Assembly (NCBI GenBank): GCA_014896375.1
Contig: JADBKN010000060.1
Coordinates: 1-46,257 of the forward strand
Length of the DNA: 46,257 nucleotides
Origin: Bacillota bacterium
Lineage (GTDB): Bacteria > Bacillota > Sulfobacillia > RBS10-35 > Bu92
Direction: 5' to 3'
Position 1 is the first letter of the stretch. Each line of letters starts with the position of its first letter. Shown here piece after piece: positions 10,750 through 18,935 of this stretch. Both the position numbers and the translations under genes were made by a program. Below the pieces are notes generated by a model, which was given only the letters and a program-made list of their open reading frames with translations, was not told the DNA's origin and did not search any database.

Positions 10750-10777
10750 TTTTCGTTCCGGGCGGGCGCGATGTTTA
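10750..10777 (-). promoter_or_regulatory. Candidate sigma-28 (SigD) promoter for fliD
   Basis: On the minus strand TAAA (10777-10774) is followed after 16 nt by AACGAAAA (10757-10750), a partial match (5/8) to the flagellar -10 GCCGATAA that keeps the CGA core. The predicted start would leave a leader of about 14 nt carrying the fliD ribosome site. It overlaps the kinase stop. Weak but in the right place. Confidence 0.3.
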
Positions 10778-12223
10778 CAGCGTCCCGGGGAGCGAGCCCG
10801 GCGAGGCCGGCAGCGTGAACCAGAAGCGCGAGCCCTCGCCCAGGCGGCTCTCCACCCCGACGCGGCCGCCGTGCAGCTCCACGAGTTGCTTCACGATGGA
10901 GAGCCCCAGCCCCGTGCCGCCGCGCCGCCGCTGCGAGCGCACGCGGGACCGGTCGACACGGTGGAAGCGCTCCCAGATGAGGTCGAGCTCCTCCTCCGGA
11001 ATGCCCTCCCCGGTGTCGACGACCTCGAAGCGCGTCCACCCGGCGTCGCCGCTCACGCGCACCTCGACACGGCCTCCGGCCTCCGTGTGGTCGAGGGCGT
11101 TGTCGAGCAGGTTGGCGAGGATCTGCTGCAGCCGTTCCGGGTCGGCGTAGACGGCCGGGGAGCCCTCCGCCGCCACCTCCACCTGCACGCCGAGAGAGGT
11201 CGCGCGCGGCTCCACGCCGAGCACGGCGCGCCGGGCCGCGTCCACGGCCGAGATCAGTTCCGGCCGGATCGTGACCTTGCCGGCGTCGAGGCGGGAGAGG
11301 TCGAGGAGGTCGGCGACGAGACGCGAAAGCCGCTCGGTGTCCTGGCGCATGAGCTCAAGGTAGCGCGCCGCCTGCTCCTGCGGGATCGTGCCGTCCTCGA
11401 GGAGCTCGATGAAGCCCGCGAGGGACGCGAGCGGCGCGCGGAACTCGTGGGAGACGTTGGCCACGAACTCGCGCCGCATGCGCTCCAGGCGGCGCTGCTC
11501 CTCGATGGTGCGGCTCACGGCCTCCGCCGCGCGGTTGAAGGCGCGCGCCAGCTGCTGCAGCTCCTCCGGCCCCTCCACCGCCACGCGCTGGTCGAGGTCG
11601 CCCTGCGCGAGACGCCCGGCCGCGCGCGCCATGCGCTCCAGGGGGCGGCCGACGCTGCGGGAGAGTGCGGCCGCGAGGGCCGCGGACACGGCCAGCGCGA
11701 TGGCGAAGGCCCAGACGAGCCGGCGGCGCGCGTCGCGCACCGTGGCCTGGATGTCCTGCAGCGGCCGGTGCAGGATGACGGCGCCGAGCGTCTCGCGGCC
11801 CACGGTGACCGGCACGGCCACGGCGATCGACGGCGTGGGAGTCCGGAAGTTCTGCCCCAGCCCATCACGGTGCGGCCGCGCAGCACCTGCTCCACGGCGT
11901 CGCGGTGAGCCGCACGCCGACGAGATCCCGTCCGGCGGGCGTGCGCCAACACGATGCCCAGGCGGTTGACGACGATCGGCTGCGAGGGCACGAAGGGGGC
12001 GACGACCTGTGGAGGCGCCGCCCAACGCCTCCGGTGGGCTGCCGTTGAGGAGCGACACCTGGACGAGCCGCCGAGGTTGTGGCTGTCGCGCAACAGGTCC
12101 TGCTGCTCGAGCTGATGAGATAGACTGGTAGAAGTAGGTGAGCGCCAGGGAGGCGCAGGCGGAGCACGCACGCCGCCAGGTACGAGAGGAGCAGCGGGCG
12201 AGGCGCGACAGCCACCCCTTCAC
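10775..12223 (-). CDS. Sensor histidine kinase, N-terminal sensor part broken by several frameshifts
   Basis: The C-terminal two thirds are intact: HAMP domain (RSVGRPLERMARAAG), phosphoacceptor H-box VANVSHEFRAPLASL, N-box LANLLDNALDHT, G1 VDTGEGI, F-box WERFHRVD and G2 GGTGLGLSIVK. The start is GTG 12223, overlapping the regulator stop (GTGA). Between about 12200 and 11855 the sensor region is spread over three frames: PLLLSYLAACVL, HQLEQQDLLRDSHNLGG, LVQVSLLNGSPPEAL, VVAPFVPSQPIVVNRLGIVLA, DLVGVRLT, DAVEQVLRGRTVMG and QNFRTPTPSIAV each read well but in different frames. The pieces stay protein-like, so local sequence error is likelier than gene decay. PhoR/CssS-type partner of the adjacent regulator. 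Confidence 0.8.
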   Translation of the reverse strand: MKGWLSRLARCSSRTWRRACSACASLALTYFYQSISSARAAGPVARQPQPRRLVQVSLLNGSPPEALGGASTGRRPLRALAADRRQPPGHRVGARPPDGISSACGSPRRRGAGAARPHRDGLGQNFRTPTPSIAVAVPVTVGRETLGAVILHRPLQDIQATVRDARRRLVWAFAIALAVSAALAAALSRSVGRPLERMARAAGRLAQGDLDQRVAVEGPEELQQLARAFNRAAEAVSRTIEEQRRLERMRREFVANVSHEFRAPLASLAGFIELLEDGTIPQEQAARYLELMRQDTERLSRLVADLLDLSRLDAGKVTIRPELISAVDAARRAVLGVEPRATSLGVQVEVAAEGSPAVYADPERLQQILANLLDNALDHTEAGGRVEVRVSGDAGWTRFEVVDTGEGIPEEELDLIWERFHRVDRSRVRSQRRRGGTGLGLSIVKQLVELHGGRVGVESRLGEGSRFWFTLPASPGSLPGTL

Positions 12224-12908
12224 GGCTCACGGCCCTCCGGCGAGAACCGGTAGCCCACTCCCCATTAATGGTCTCGATGTAGCGGTGGCGCTCCTTGCCG
12301 GCCGTCTTCTGGCGCAGCCGCTTGACGTGCTCGTCCACCGTGCGCGCGTCGCCCTCGTAATCCCAGCCCCAGACGCGGTCCAGGAGCTGGTCGCGCGTGA
12401 AGACCTGGCCGGGGTGGCGCGCCATGAAGGCGAGAAGCTCGAACTCCCGCGGCGCGAGCTGCACCTCGGCGCCATCGACCTGCACACGGTAGGCGGCCGT
12501 GTCGATCACGAGCCCCGGGTAGCGCAGGGTGACGCCGGTCTCCGTGCCCACGCGGCGCAGGAGCGCCTGGACGCGCGCGGCCAGCTGGCGGGGGCTGAAG
12601 GGCTTCGTGATGTAGTCGTCCGCGCCCAGCTCCAGCCCGCGGATCTCGTCGTCCTCCTCGCCGCGCGCCGTAAGCATGAGGATGGGCACGCGCGACTGCG
12701 CCCGGATGCGGCGGCACACGTCCCAACCGTTGATCCGCGGCAGCATGAGGTCCAGGATGACGAGGTCTGGGGAGAGAACGTCGAAGCGCTCGAGCGCCTC
12801 CTCGCCGTCGGCGGCTTGCTCCACACGGAAGCCGCGCTTCTCCAGCGCCAGCCGCACGAGCTCGCGGATGTGGTCGTCGTCGTCCACGACCAGCACGAGC
12901 GGTCCCAT
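12220..12908 (-). CDS. OmpR/PhoB-family response regulator with a frameshift near its C-terminus
   Basis: Receiver domain with acidic pocket D9/D10, phosphoacceptor D53 (VILDLMLP), T80 and K102 (TKPF), followed by a winged-helix DNA-binding domain (LAPREFELLAFMARHPGQVFTRDQLLDRVWG; recognition region DARTVDEHVKRLRQK). The protein should end ETINGVGYRF then SPEGREP and TGA at 12220, but a 2-base excess (or 1-base loss) at 12259-12260 throws the frame off after ETING. The intended stop overlaps the kinase GTG start. ATG 12908 begins 3 nt after the TetR stop. Together with the kinase and HtrA it resembles a CssRS-type envelope stress system (inference). Confidence 0.85.
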
Positions 12909-12911
12909 CGC

Positions 12912-13493
12912 TCACCCGTCCCCCGCCCGCACACCGATGCCGCGCAGGTTGTAGGCGATGATGCCGTCCGCCATCACCGCGAGCGGCCGCGGCGCGGGGC
13001 GCGTGGCCCACTCGGTGACGGCCGCCCACACCGTGCCGAAGAGCGCGAGCGCCGTGAGCCGCGGATCCTGCGGCGGCGCGTCGCCGTCGGCCACAAGTTC
13101 CTCCACGTAGCGGGCGATGACGTCCTCAAAGGAGTCTCTCAGCGCCTGCTGACGCGCCAGCGCCGTCTCGCCGGCCGTGGCGCCCTGCACGACCGTCACG
13201 CGCGTCAGCTCCGGATGGCGCTCGAACACCTCCAGCGCCGCGCGCAGGGCGGCCGCGATGCGCGCGGAGGCGCCGCGCACCGAGCCGAGCGCCTCCCCCA
13301 CCGACGCCCAGAGGAGCTCGGCCATGTGGTCCATGAGCGCGAGGAAGAGCTCCTCCTTGGAGGCGAAGTGGAAGTAGAGCGCCCCTTTCGAGAGGCCGGC
13401 GCGCTGCGCGATCCCGTCCATGGTGGCGCGGGAGTAGCCCTCCGCGGCGAAGACGGCCGCGGCCGCGGCGAGGATGCGCTCGCGCGTCGTCAA
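12912..13493 (-). CDS. TetR/AcrR family transcriptional regulator
   Basis: 193 residues. The N-terminal helix-turn-helix is typical: [18 protein letters not shown], then [20 protein letters not shown] and [10 protein letters not shown]. The C-terminal ligand-binding domain is all-helical with no recognisable specificity. The start is TTG 13493, overlapping the htrA stop (TTGA), so expression is coupled to htrA. It lies between a protease and a two-component system, which suggests a second input to envelope-stress control, or simple co-transcription (inference). Targets are unknown. Confidence 0.9.
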   Translation of the reverse strand: MTTRERILAAAAAVFAAEGYSRATMDGIAQRAGLSKGALYFHFASKEELFLALMDHMAELLWASVGEALGSVRGASARIAAALRAALEVFERHPELTRVTVVQGATAGETALARQQALRDSFEDVIARYVEELVADGDAPPQDPRLTALALFGTVWAAVTEWATRPAPRPLAVMADGIIAYNLRGIGVRAGDG

Positions 13494-14749
13494 CTCTGCC
13501 CCTCCCGGCCCATCTCCGCGAGGCGCACGCGCAGCGTGCGCTGGGCCCCGTTGCGCTGCACGACCACCTCCACGACATCCCCAGGGTGGTGCATCTCCAG
13601 CATCCCGAGGAGGTGGATGTAGTCGCGGACGGGATGCCCGTCGAAGGAGAGGACGCGGTCGCCCACGCGCATGCCGGCGGCGTCGGCGGGGCCGCCGCGG
13701 ACGACGTCGCTCACGCGGAGGGAGATTTCGGGGTCGCCGGTGAGCGGGTCGCGGCCCACAAAGGGGAAGGACACGCCCAGGTAGGCGCGCCGCACGGCGC
13801 CGTAGCGGACAAGGTCGTCGACCACGCGCTTGACGATGTTCGAGGGGATGGCGAAGCCGATGCCCTCGACGGCGCTGGAGGCAGGCCCCTTCAGCGTGTT
13901 GATGCCGATCACGCGGCCGCTCGCGTCCACGAGCGGGCCGCCGCTGTTGCCCTGGTTGATGGCCGCGTCCGTCTGGATGAGCTGCGTCACACGCTGGCGG
14001 GAGGGGTCGAAGCTGACCTCCTCATCTCCCGTATAGCCGTAGAGCGCGGGCCGGATGCCGCTGACGACGCCCGCGGTGACGGAGCGCTGATAGTCGAGCC
14101 CCAAGGGGTTGCCGATGGCGACGACCGGCTGGCCGACCTCCACCTCGTCCGAGTCCCCGAAGACGGCCACGCGCAGCGAATCCGGGGGCACAATCTTCAA
14201 GACGGCGAGGTCGGTTTGCGGATCGGTGCCGACGACGCTCGCCGGCACACGCTGCCCGTCGGGCAGCTCCACCTGAAAGAAGTTGCCGCCGGCGATGACG
14301 TGGTCGTTCGTGACAATGTATCCCCGCCGGTCGAAGGCGACGCCCGTGCCGATGCTCGCCGCCACGGCGGGCCCCCAGAAGTTCGTCTGGCGCTCCTGGC
14401 TGATGACGCCGACGACAGCCGGCCCCACCTCCCGCGCGACGACGACGGCCGGCGCCTCGGCGGCGCCCGCCCGCGAGATCAGCGGGACGGGTTGCGGGCC
14501 GCGGCCCAGCGCCGCGGCGCCCGGCCAGACGGCCAGCACGGCCCACGCGCCGCCCACGCCGCCCGCGAGCGCGCAGGCGAGGCCGAAGGCGACCCACGCC
14601 AGCGTGCGCCCCGCGCGGCGGCGCGGACCACCGCCGCGAGCGGGCTCCGGGGGCGCGCCGGTGGGGACGTCCGGCGGCAGCGACCCGGCCGGCGGGGGCG
14701 GCGTCTCAACGTGCGATGCCGGACCCAAATCCTCTTCCTCCCGGTCCAT
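13490..14749 (-). CDS. htrA: HtrA/DegP-like serine protease (trypsin plus PDZ)
   Basis: 419 residues: an acidic, proline-rich cytoplasmic N-terminus, a transmembrane anchor (about 49-72), a trypsin-like domain and one PDZ domain. The catalytic triad is visible: H150 ([10 protein letters not shown]), D180 (PQTDLAVLK) and S269 (NQGNSGGPL). The PDZ carboxylate loop region is [10 protein letters not shown]. Membrane-anchored HtrA proteins degrade misfolded exported proteins. The ATG at 14749 begins MDREEEDLG; the frame is open 59 codons further upstream but that part is low-complexity. The ribosome site is poor, and TACAAT lies only about 10 nt upstream, so a short or leaderless message is possible. 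First gene of htrA-tetR-regulator-kinase. Confidence 0.93.
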   Translation of the reverse strand: MDREEEDLGPASHVETPPPPAGSLPPDVPTGAPPEPARGGGPRRRAGRTLAWVAFGLACALAGGVGGAWAVLAVWPGAAALGRGPQPVPLISRAGAAEAPAVVVAREVGPAVVGVISQERQTNFWGPAVAASIGTGVAFDRRGYIVTNDHVIAGGNFFQVELPDGQRVPASVVGTDPQTDLAVLKIVPPDSLRVAVFGDSDEVEVGQPVVAIGNPLGLDYQRSVTAGVVSGIRPALYGYTGDEEVSFDPSRQRVTQLIQTDAAINQGNSGGPLVDASGRVIGINTLKGPASSAVEGIGFAIPSNIVKRVVDDLVRYGAVRRAYLGVSFPFVGRDPLTGDPEISLRVSDVVRGGPADAAGMRVGDRVLSFDGHPVRDYIHLLGMLEMHHPGDVVEVVVQRNGAQRTLRVRLAEMGREGQS

Positions 14750-14804
14750 TCTCGCACCATTGTACCCGCTCCACGCGCGCCGGAACCGGCTTCCGCGCGC
14801 ACGC

Positions 14805-15245
14805 TCAGCGCCGGCCGGGCCGTGCCAGGGACTGCCAGGCCGGCTGCTCCTGGGCGCCGCCGCCGCGCTCGCACGCCACGTAGTCCTTGAAGACCCAACC
14901 GCGCGTGCCGTCGGGCAACTGCACATTCGCCCAGTAGCCGCTGAACTCGATGATGAGGCAGGGCGTGCCGTATGTCAGCTGGCCGACGAGCGGGTGGCCG
15001 GCGCCCGGACCCTGGCGCAGCTTGACCTGGTCGTCCGTCACCTTGGCGAAGCAGTGGAAGCGGCTGGGCAGGGGCGTCGTCATCAACTCGAGGAACGACA
15101 GCTGAAACCGCTGGGACTCCACGAGGTGTCGGACGAGCTCCTTCTCCACGTCCGTCGCCGCCGCGCCCGCCAGGCTCTCATACTGCGCCCAGAGCGGCGC
15201 CTCCGCGTCGTGCAGCGCCCTCGCCAGCTCTCGCAGCGAAGCCAT
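14805..15245 (-). CDS. SH3b-domain protein with N-terminal helical domain
   Basis: 146 residues. The first 75 residues are helical (LRELARALHDAEAPLWAQYE) with no known motif. Residues about 80-130 form a bacterial SH3 domain: VKLRQGPGAGHPLVGQL, GYWANVQLPDGTRGWVFKDYV. SH3b domains usually bind peptidoglycan peptides, yet there is no signal peptide, so the location is unclear. ATG 15245 follows GGAGG with 6-nt spacing; an in-frame GTG-type start 9 codons upstream has none. It lies between an M20 peptidase and htrA. Function not recognised. Confidence 0.7.
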   Translation of the reverse strand: MASLRELARALHDAEAPLWAQYESLAGAAATDVEKELVRHLVESQRFQLSFLELMTTPLPSRFHCFAKVTDDQVKLRQGPGAGHPLVGQLTYGTPCLIIEFSGYWANVQLPDGTRGWVFKDYVACERGGGAQEQPAWQSLARPGRR

Positions 15246-15299
15246 GCGATCCCTCCCCGGACGCCTCAACATATGCGCTCCGGGGAGGGGCCTAGACGT

Positions 15300-16697
15300 C
15301 TACGCGCGCCCGAACTCCTCCAGCAGGATGGCCATGTGGTAGATCCCCTGGGCGTAGTCCGAGATGCGGATGTTCTCGTCCGGGGCATGCGCGCGGCTGT
15401 CCCAGTAGCCGCAGCCGGCGCTGACCATGGGGATGCCCAGCGCGTGGCCCAAAGGGTACATGGGCCCGCTGCCGGCGCTCGTCACGTGCACGCGCGCCGG
15501 CTTGCCGTACGCCTTCTCCGCCGTGGCGGCGACGAGCTGCACGAAGGGGTCGTCGACCGGCGTACGGTAGGCCTTCTCTGCGCTGAGGAGCTTCATCTGC
15601 ACGTCGCCGAAGCCGCGCTCGTCGAGGAAGGCGCGCACCTTGCGGAAGATGTCGTGCGGATCCTGGCCGGGCACCAGGCGGAAGTCCACCTTGGCGCGGG
15701 CCACCGCCGGCAGCACCGTCTTGGGGCCGGGACCCTGGTAGCCGCTGTCCAGGCCGCAGATCGTGCACGTCGGGCCGAAGAGCAGCGCCTCGCGGGCCGC
15801 GTCGTCCCCCTCCACGGTGAAGGCGGCGATCCCCAAGTTCTGGCGCATGCGCTCCGGGTTCCAGGGCACGCGCCGCACGGCCTCGCGCTCGGCCTCGGTG
15901 GGCGGCTGGATGCCGTCGTAGAAGCCGGGCACGTTCACGCGGCCGTCCGGGCCCTTGATCGCGTTCAGCGCCCACACGAGGCGCCAGGCCGGGTTCGGCA
16001 CGATGGCGCCCACGGACGAGTGCTGGTCGCGCTTGGCGCCGTGCGCCTCCAATTCCACGTAGCAAAGGCCTTTCAGGCCCAGCGTCAGCTCAGGGTGACC
16101 TTCCTGGTCAATGCCGCCGAACTCCCAGATGCACGCGTCCGCGCGCAGCCGGTCCTTGTACGCTTCCACGTACGTGTCGAAGTGGACGCTGCCGATCTCC
16201 TCCTCGCCCTCGACAAGGAACTTGACACGGCACGGGAGCTCCCCGCGAAGCCGGCGCAGGGCGCGCACGGCGGCGATGCGTGCCATAAGGGGCCCCTTGT
16301 CGTCCGAGACGCCCCGCCCCACCAGCCGCCCGTCGCGCACGGCGCCCTCCCATGGCGGCGTCGACCACAGCTCCAGCGGCTCGGCCGGCTGGACGTCGTA
16401 GTGGTTATAGAAGAGGAGGGTGCGGTCGCCGCCGCCCGCGAACTCCGCGAAGACGGCCGGCGCGGCGTCCGGCAGGCGCCAGATTTCCACGGTCTCGGCG
16501 CCGGCCTCGCGGAAGATGGCCGCGGTGAGCTGGGCGCACTCCTCCATGCCCACCCCTTGCGCCGCCACCGAGGGCTGCCGCACCAGCCGGACGAGGTCCG
16601 CCACCGCCTGCGGCCACTCCCGCCGCACGGCCGCCGCGAGGTCGGGGGCGGCGTCTTCCTGCAACAGCTTGGGCATCGGCACGTCGGCTGACGTCAC
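15300..16697 (-). CDS. M20 family metallopeptidase (dipeptidase-like)
   Basis: 465 residues, the usual length for M20 carboxypeptidase/dipeptidases. Metal-site motifs appear in order: H99 in NHYDVQP, D132 in GRGVSDDKG, the EGEEEIGS glutamates at about 163-167 and a late histidine in the SRAHAPDEN motif. A dimerisation lid domain lies between (about 210-330). Two-zinc hydrolysis of a dipeptide or N-acyl amino acid is expected; the substrate cannot be named. The GTG start at 16697 follows GAAGAGGA. It is encoded 36 nt after the amidohydrolase, probably one transcript. Confidence 0.9.
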   Translation of the reverse strand: MTSADVPMPKLLQEDAAPDLAAAVRREWPQAVADLVRLVRQPSVAAQGVGMEECAQLTAAIFREAGAETVEIWRLPDAAPAVFAEFAGGGDRTLLFYNHYDVQPAEPLELWSTPPWEGAVRDGRLVGRGVSDDKGPLMARIAAVRALRRLRGELPCRVKFLVEGEEEIGSVHFDTYVEAYKDRLRADACIWEFGGIDQEGHPELTLGLKGLCYVELEAHGAKRDQHSSVGAIVPNPAWRLVWALNAIKGPDGRVNVPGFYDGIQPPTEAEREAVRRVPWNPERMRQNLGIAAFTVEGDDAAREALLFGPTCTICGLDSGYQGPGPKTVLPAVARAKVDFRLVPGQDPHDIFRKVRAFLDERGFGDVQMKLLSAEKAYRTPVDDPFVQLVAATAEKAYGKPARVHVTSAGSGPMYPLGHALGIPMVSAGCGYWDSRAHAPDENIRISDYAQGIYHMAILLEEFGRA

Positions 16698-16733
16698 GGA
16701 TCCTCTTCCTTCCTCCCGTGTCCGGGCGCCGGA

Positions 16734-17663
16734 TCAAGCGTCGAGGCGATAGAGCCGCGCCGCGTTGCCGGCGAAGATCTTCTGGATGTCTTCTTCAGGC
16801 AGGTTCAACTCCCTTGCGGCGCGCACCTGGAGCTCGAGGTACTGGTGCACGAATCCGCGCGGCCGCCAGGAGGAGTCCGTGCCGAAGAGGATGCGCTCCG
16901 GCCCGATGAGCTCGTAGAACTTGCGCAGGGCCGTCTTCACGTCCATCGGGTACGGCATCCATTCCATCCACTGGTTGGAGCCGGAGGTGTCCACGTAGAT
17001 GTTGGGCAGCGCCCAGCAGAGCTGGAGCAGGTCCCACATGTAGCTGCAGCCGAAGTGCGGGATGATGAAGGGGATGTCGAGGAACTCGCGCGCCACCGGC
17101 TCAAGGGTGAGAGGGCTCATGCGCGGGTGATACACGACCCCGCCCCCGTGGCCCAGGGTGCCGAAGTGGATCAGCACCGGCAGCCGCCGGTCCGCGAGGT
17201 ACCGCCAGATCGGGCGCAGGCGCGGGTCCTCGAACGGGATCGGCAGGCGCGGGCCGAACATCTTGAGCCCGCGCAGGCCGTGGACCTCGATCCCCTCTTG
17301 AAGCCGCTCCAGCGCCCCGTCCTCGTGGATCGGCTCGTGGCTGAGGCCGACAAAGCGGTCCGGGTGTAGCTGGACAATGCGGCCGAGTTCCGCGTTGCCG
17401 CCGCCCGTCACCCAGATGATGCGCTCCACGCCCCAGCGGTCGAGGTCCGCCACGTACGCATCCGCGTACGCGCGGATCTCCTCGTCCGTGGCGGCCGGCG
17501 GCTGCGGGTCCGGGAAGTTCCACGCCTTCCGCATGCGCGCCATGCGCTCCCGGTTGTAGGCGGCGATGGCGGGGTGCGGCTCCTGGGCAGGAGCGCCCGG
17601 ACGCGGCCGGGCGACGGGGAAGTGCGCGTGGCTGTCGATGATGCGCAGGCCTTGATACGGCAT
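16734..17663 (-). CDS. Amidohydrolase family protein (COG2159-like)
   Basis: 309-residue TIM-barrel metal hydrolase. The N-terminal metal motif is IDSHAHF; later metal or catalytic residues lie in LIHFGTLGH, FIIPHFGCSY and FGTDSSW. This layout fits the ACMSD / 2-pyrone-4,6-dicarboxylate hydrolase / 4-oxalomesaconate group of decarboxylases and hydrolases. ATG 17663 is favoured over an ATG-less extension because GAAGGAGG sits 8 nt upstream, overlapping the thiI stop region. It is in line with thiI and an M20 peptidase. Substrate unknown. Confidence 0.85.
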   Translation of the reverse strand: MPYQGLRIIDSHAHFPVARPRPGAPAQEPHPAIAAYNRERMARMRKAWNFPDPQPPAATDEEIRAYADAYVADLDRWGVERIIWVTGGGNAELGRIVQLHPDRFVGLSHEPIHEDGALERLQEGIEVHGLRGLKMFGPRLPIPFEDPRLRPIWRYLADRRLPVLIHFGTLGHGGGVVYHPRMSPLTLEPVAREFLDIPFIIPHFGCSYMWDLLQLCWALPNIYVDTSGSNQWMEWMPYPMDVKTALRKFYELIGPERILFGTDSSWRPRGFVHQYLELQVRAARELNLPEEDIQKIFAGNAARLYRLDA

Positions 17664-17677
17664 GACGGTCGCCTCCT

Positions 17678-18916
17678 TCAAGGGTCCGTCCGGGAAGAAC
17701 GCGCGGAGAAGGCTGGCCAGGCTTCGAGCCGCTCGTGCGCTGCGCCGGCCACGGCCGCCTCCACCAGGGCGGCCACGTCCAGGCGCTCCTCCGCGCGGCG
17801 GCAGTCCTCCACCTTCGGACGCGTGGCCGGGCGGCGCGGGACGAAGACGCTGCAGCAGTCGGGGAAGGGACGCACGCTGATCTCATACGTGCCGATGCGC
17901 CGCGCCAGCTCGACGATCTCCGCCTTGTCGAGACCCACCAGCGGCCGTAGGATGGGCCGCGTGGCGACGTCCGCGATGGCCGCGATGCTCTCGATGGTCT
18001 GGCTGGCCACCTGGCCGAGGCTCTCGCCGGTGACGAGCGCCTGCGCTCCCGCACGGTCGGCCAGCCGCTCGGCGATGCGCACCATGAAGCGCCGCATGAG
18101 CACCGTGCCCAGCGGGTCGGGCGCGCGCTCATAGATCTGTTGGGAGACCTCGGTGAAGGGCACCGTGAAGAGTTCCACGGGGCCGCACCAGGCCGCGAGG
18201 ACGCGGCAGAGGTCGCGCACCTTCTCAAGAGCCTTCTCGCCGGTGTAGGGCGGGCTGTGGAAGTGCACGGCCACCGGCTCCAGGCCGCGCTTGGCGAGCA
18301 GCCAGCCGGCGACGGGGCTGTCGATGCCGCCAGACAGCAGGAGCATGCCGCGGCCGCCGGTGCCGAGCGGCAGACCGCCGGGACCGGGCCGCGTCTCCGC
18401 GAAGACGTAGATCCACTCGCGCACCTCGACGGTCACGACGGCGTCCGGCCGCTGCACGTCCACAGGCCAGTCGAGCCGTTTGGCCAGCGCGGCGCCGAGC
18501 TCCCGCGCGATCTCCGGCGAGGTCTTGGGGAACGACTTGTTGGCGCGGCGCGCCTCCACCTTGAAGGTGCGCGCGCCCGCTAGGCGGGCGCGCCTGCCCA
18601 GCGCCTCGGCCGCCTCCACGACCGCCGGCCACTCCAGCGGCACGCGCTGCGCAGGGCTCACGGAGACCACGCCGAACGTGCGCGTGAGCGCGGCAAGGAG
18701 ACGCTCCCGCGTGTCCTCGTCCGCCTCCTCGCAGTCCACGTAGATGCGACCGTGCGCGAGCCGCACGCGCGTCACGCCGGCCGCCCCGGCGCGCGCCGCC
18801 GCCTCCTCCAGGCGGCGCTTCAGCGCACCCTCGAAGGCCTTGCGGTTCGCCCCCTTGAGGCCGATCTCCCCGTAGCGCACGAGCATCGTGGCCCCCGGCC
18901 GCGCGGCGCCGTCCAT
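17678..18916 (-). CDS. thiI: tRNA 4-thiouridine synthetase ThiI (no rhodanese domain)
   Basis: 412 residues: N-terminal ferredoxin-like and THUMP domains (about 60-170) and a PP-loop ATPase domain with LLLSGGIDSPVAGW (S195-S200). It adenylates U8 of tRNA, and sulfur is then transferred to give s4U; some ThiI also serve thiamine thiazole synthesis. The protein ends after the PP-loop domain, so the rhodanese domain of E. coli ThiI is absent, as in Bacillus, where a dedicated desulfurase (NifZ) delivers sulfur. Such a desulfurase lies 19 nt upstream here. ATG 18916 follows AAGGAGG with 7-nt spacing. Confidence 0.95.
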   Translation of the reverse strand: MDGAARPGATMLVRYGEIGLKGANRKAFEGALKRRLEEAAARAGAAGVTRVRLAHGRIYVDCEEADEDTRERLLAALTRTFGVVSVSPAQRVPLEWPAVVEAAEALGRRARLAGARTFKVEARRANKSFPKTSPEIARELGAALAKRLDWPVDVQRPDAVVTVEVREWIYVFAETRPGPGGLPLGTGGRGMLLLSGGIDSPVAGWLLAKRGLEPVAVHFHSPPYTGEKALEKVRDLCRVLAAWCGPVELFTVPFTEVSQQIYERAPDPLGTVLMRRFMVRIAERLADRAGAQALVTGESLGQVASQTIESIAAIADVATRPILRPLVGLDKAEIVELARRIGTYEISVRPFPDCCSVFVPRRPATRPKVEDCRRAEERLDVAALVEAAVAGAAHERLEAWPAFSARSSRTDP

Positions 18917-18935
18917 GCCGGTCCCTCCTTACGTG

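Noticed and set aside
14750-14770. TACAAT just upstream of htrA as a promoter for a leaderless message
   Set aside because: No -35 hexamer at a sensible distance and no TG extension; mentioned only as a possibility in the gene entry.
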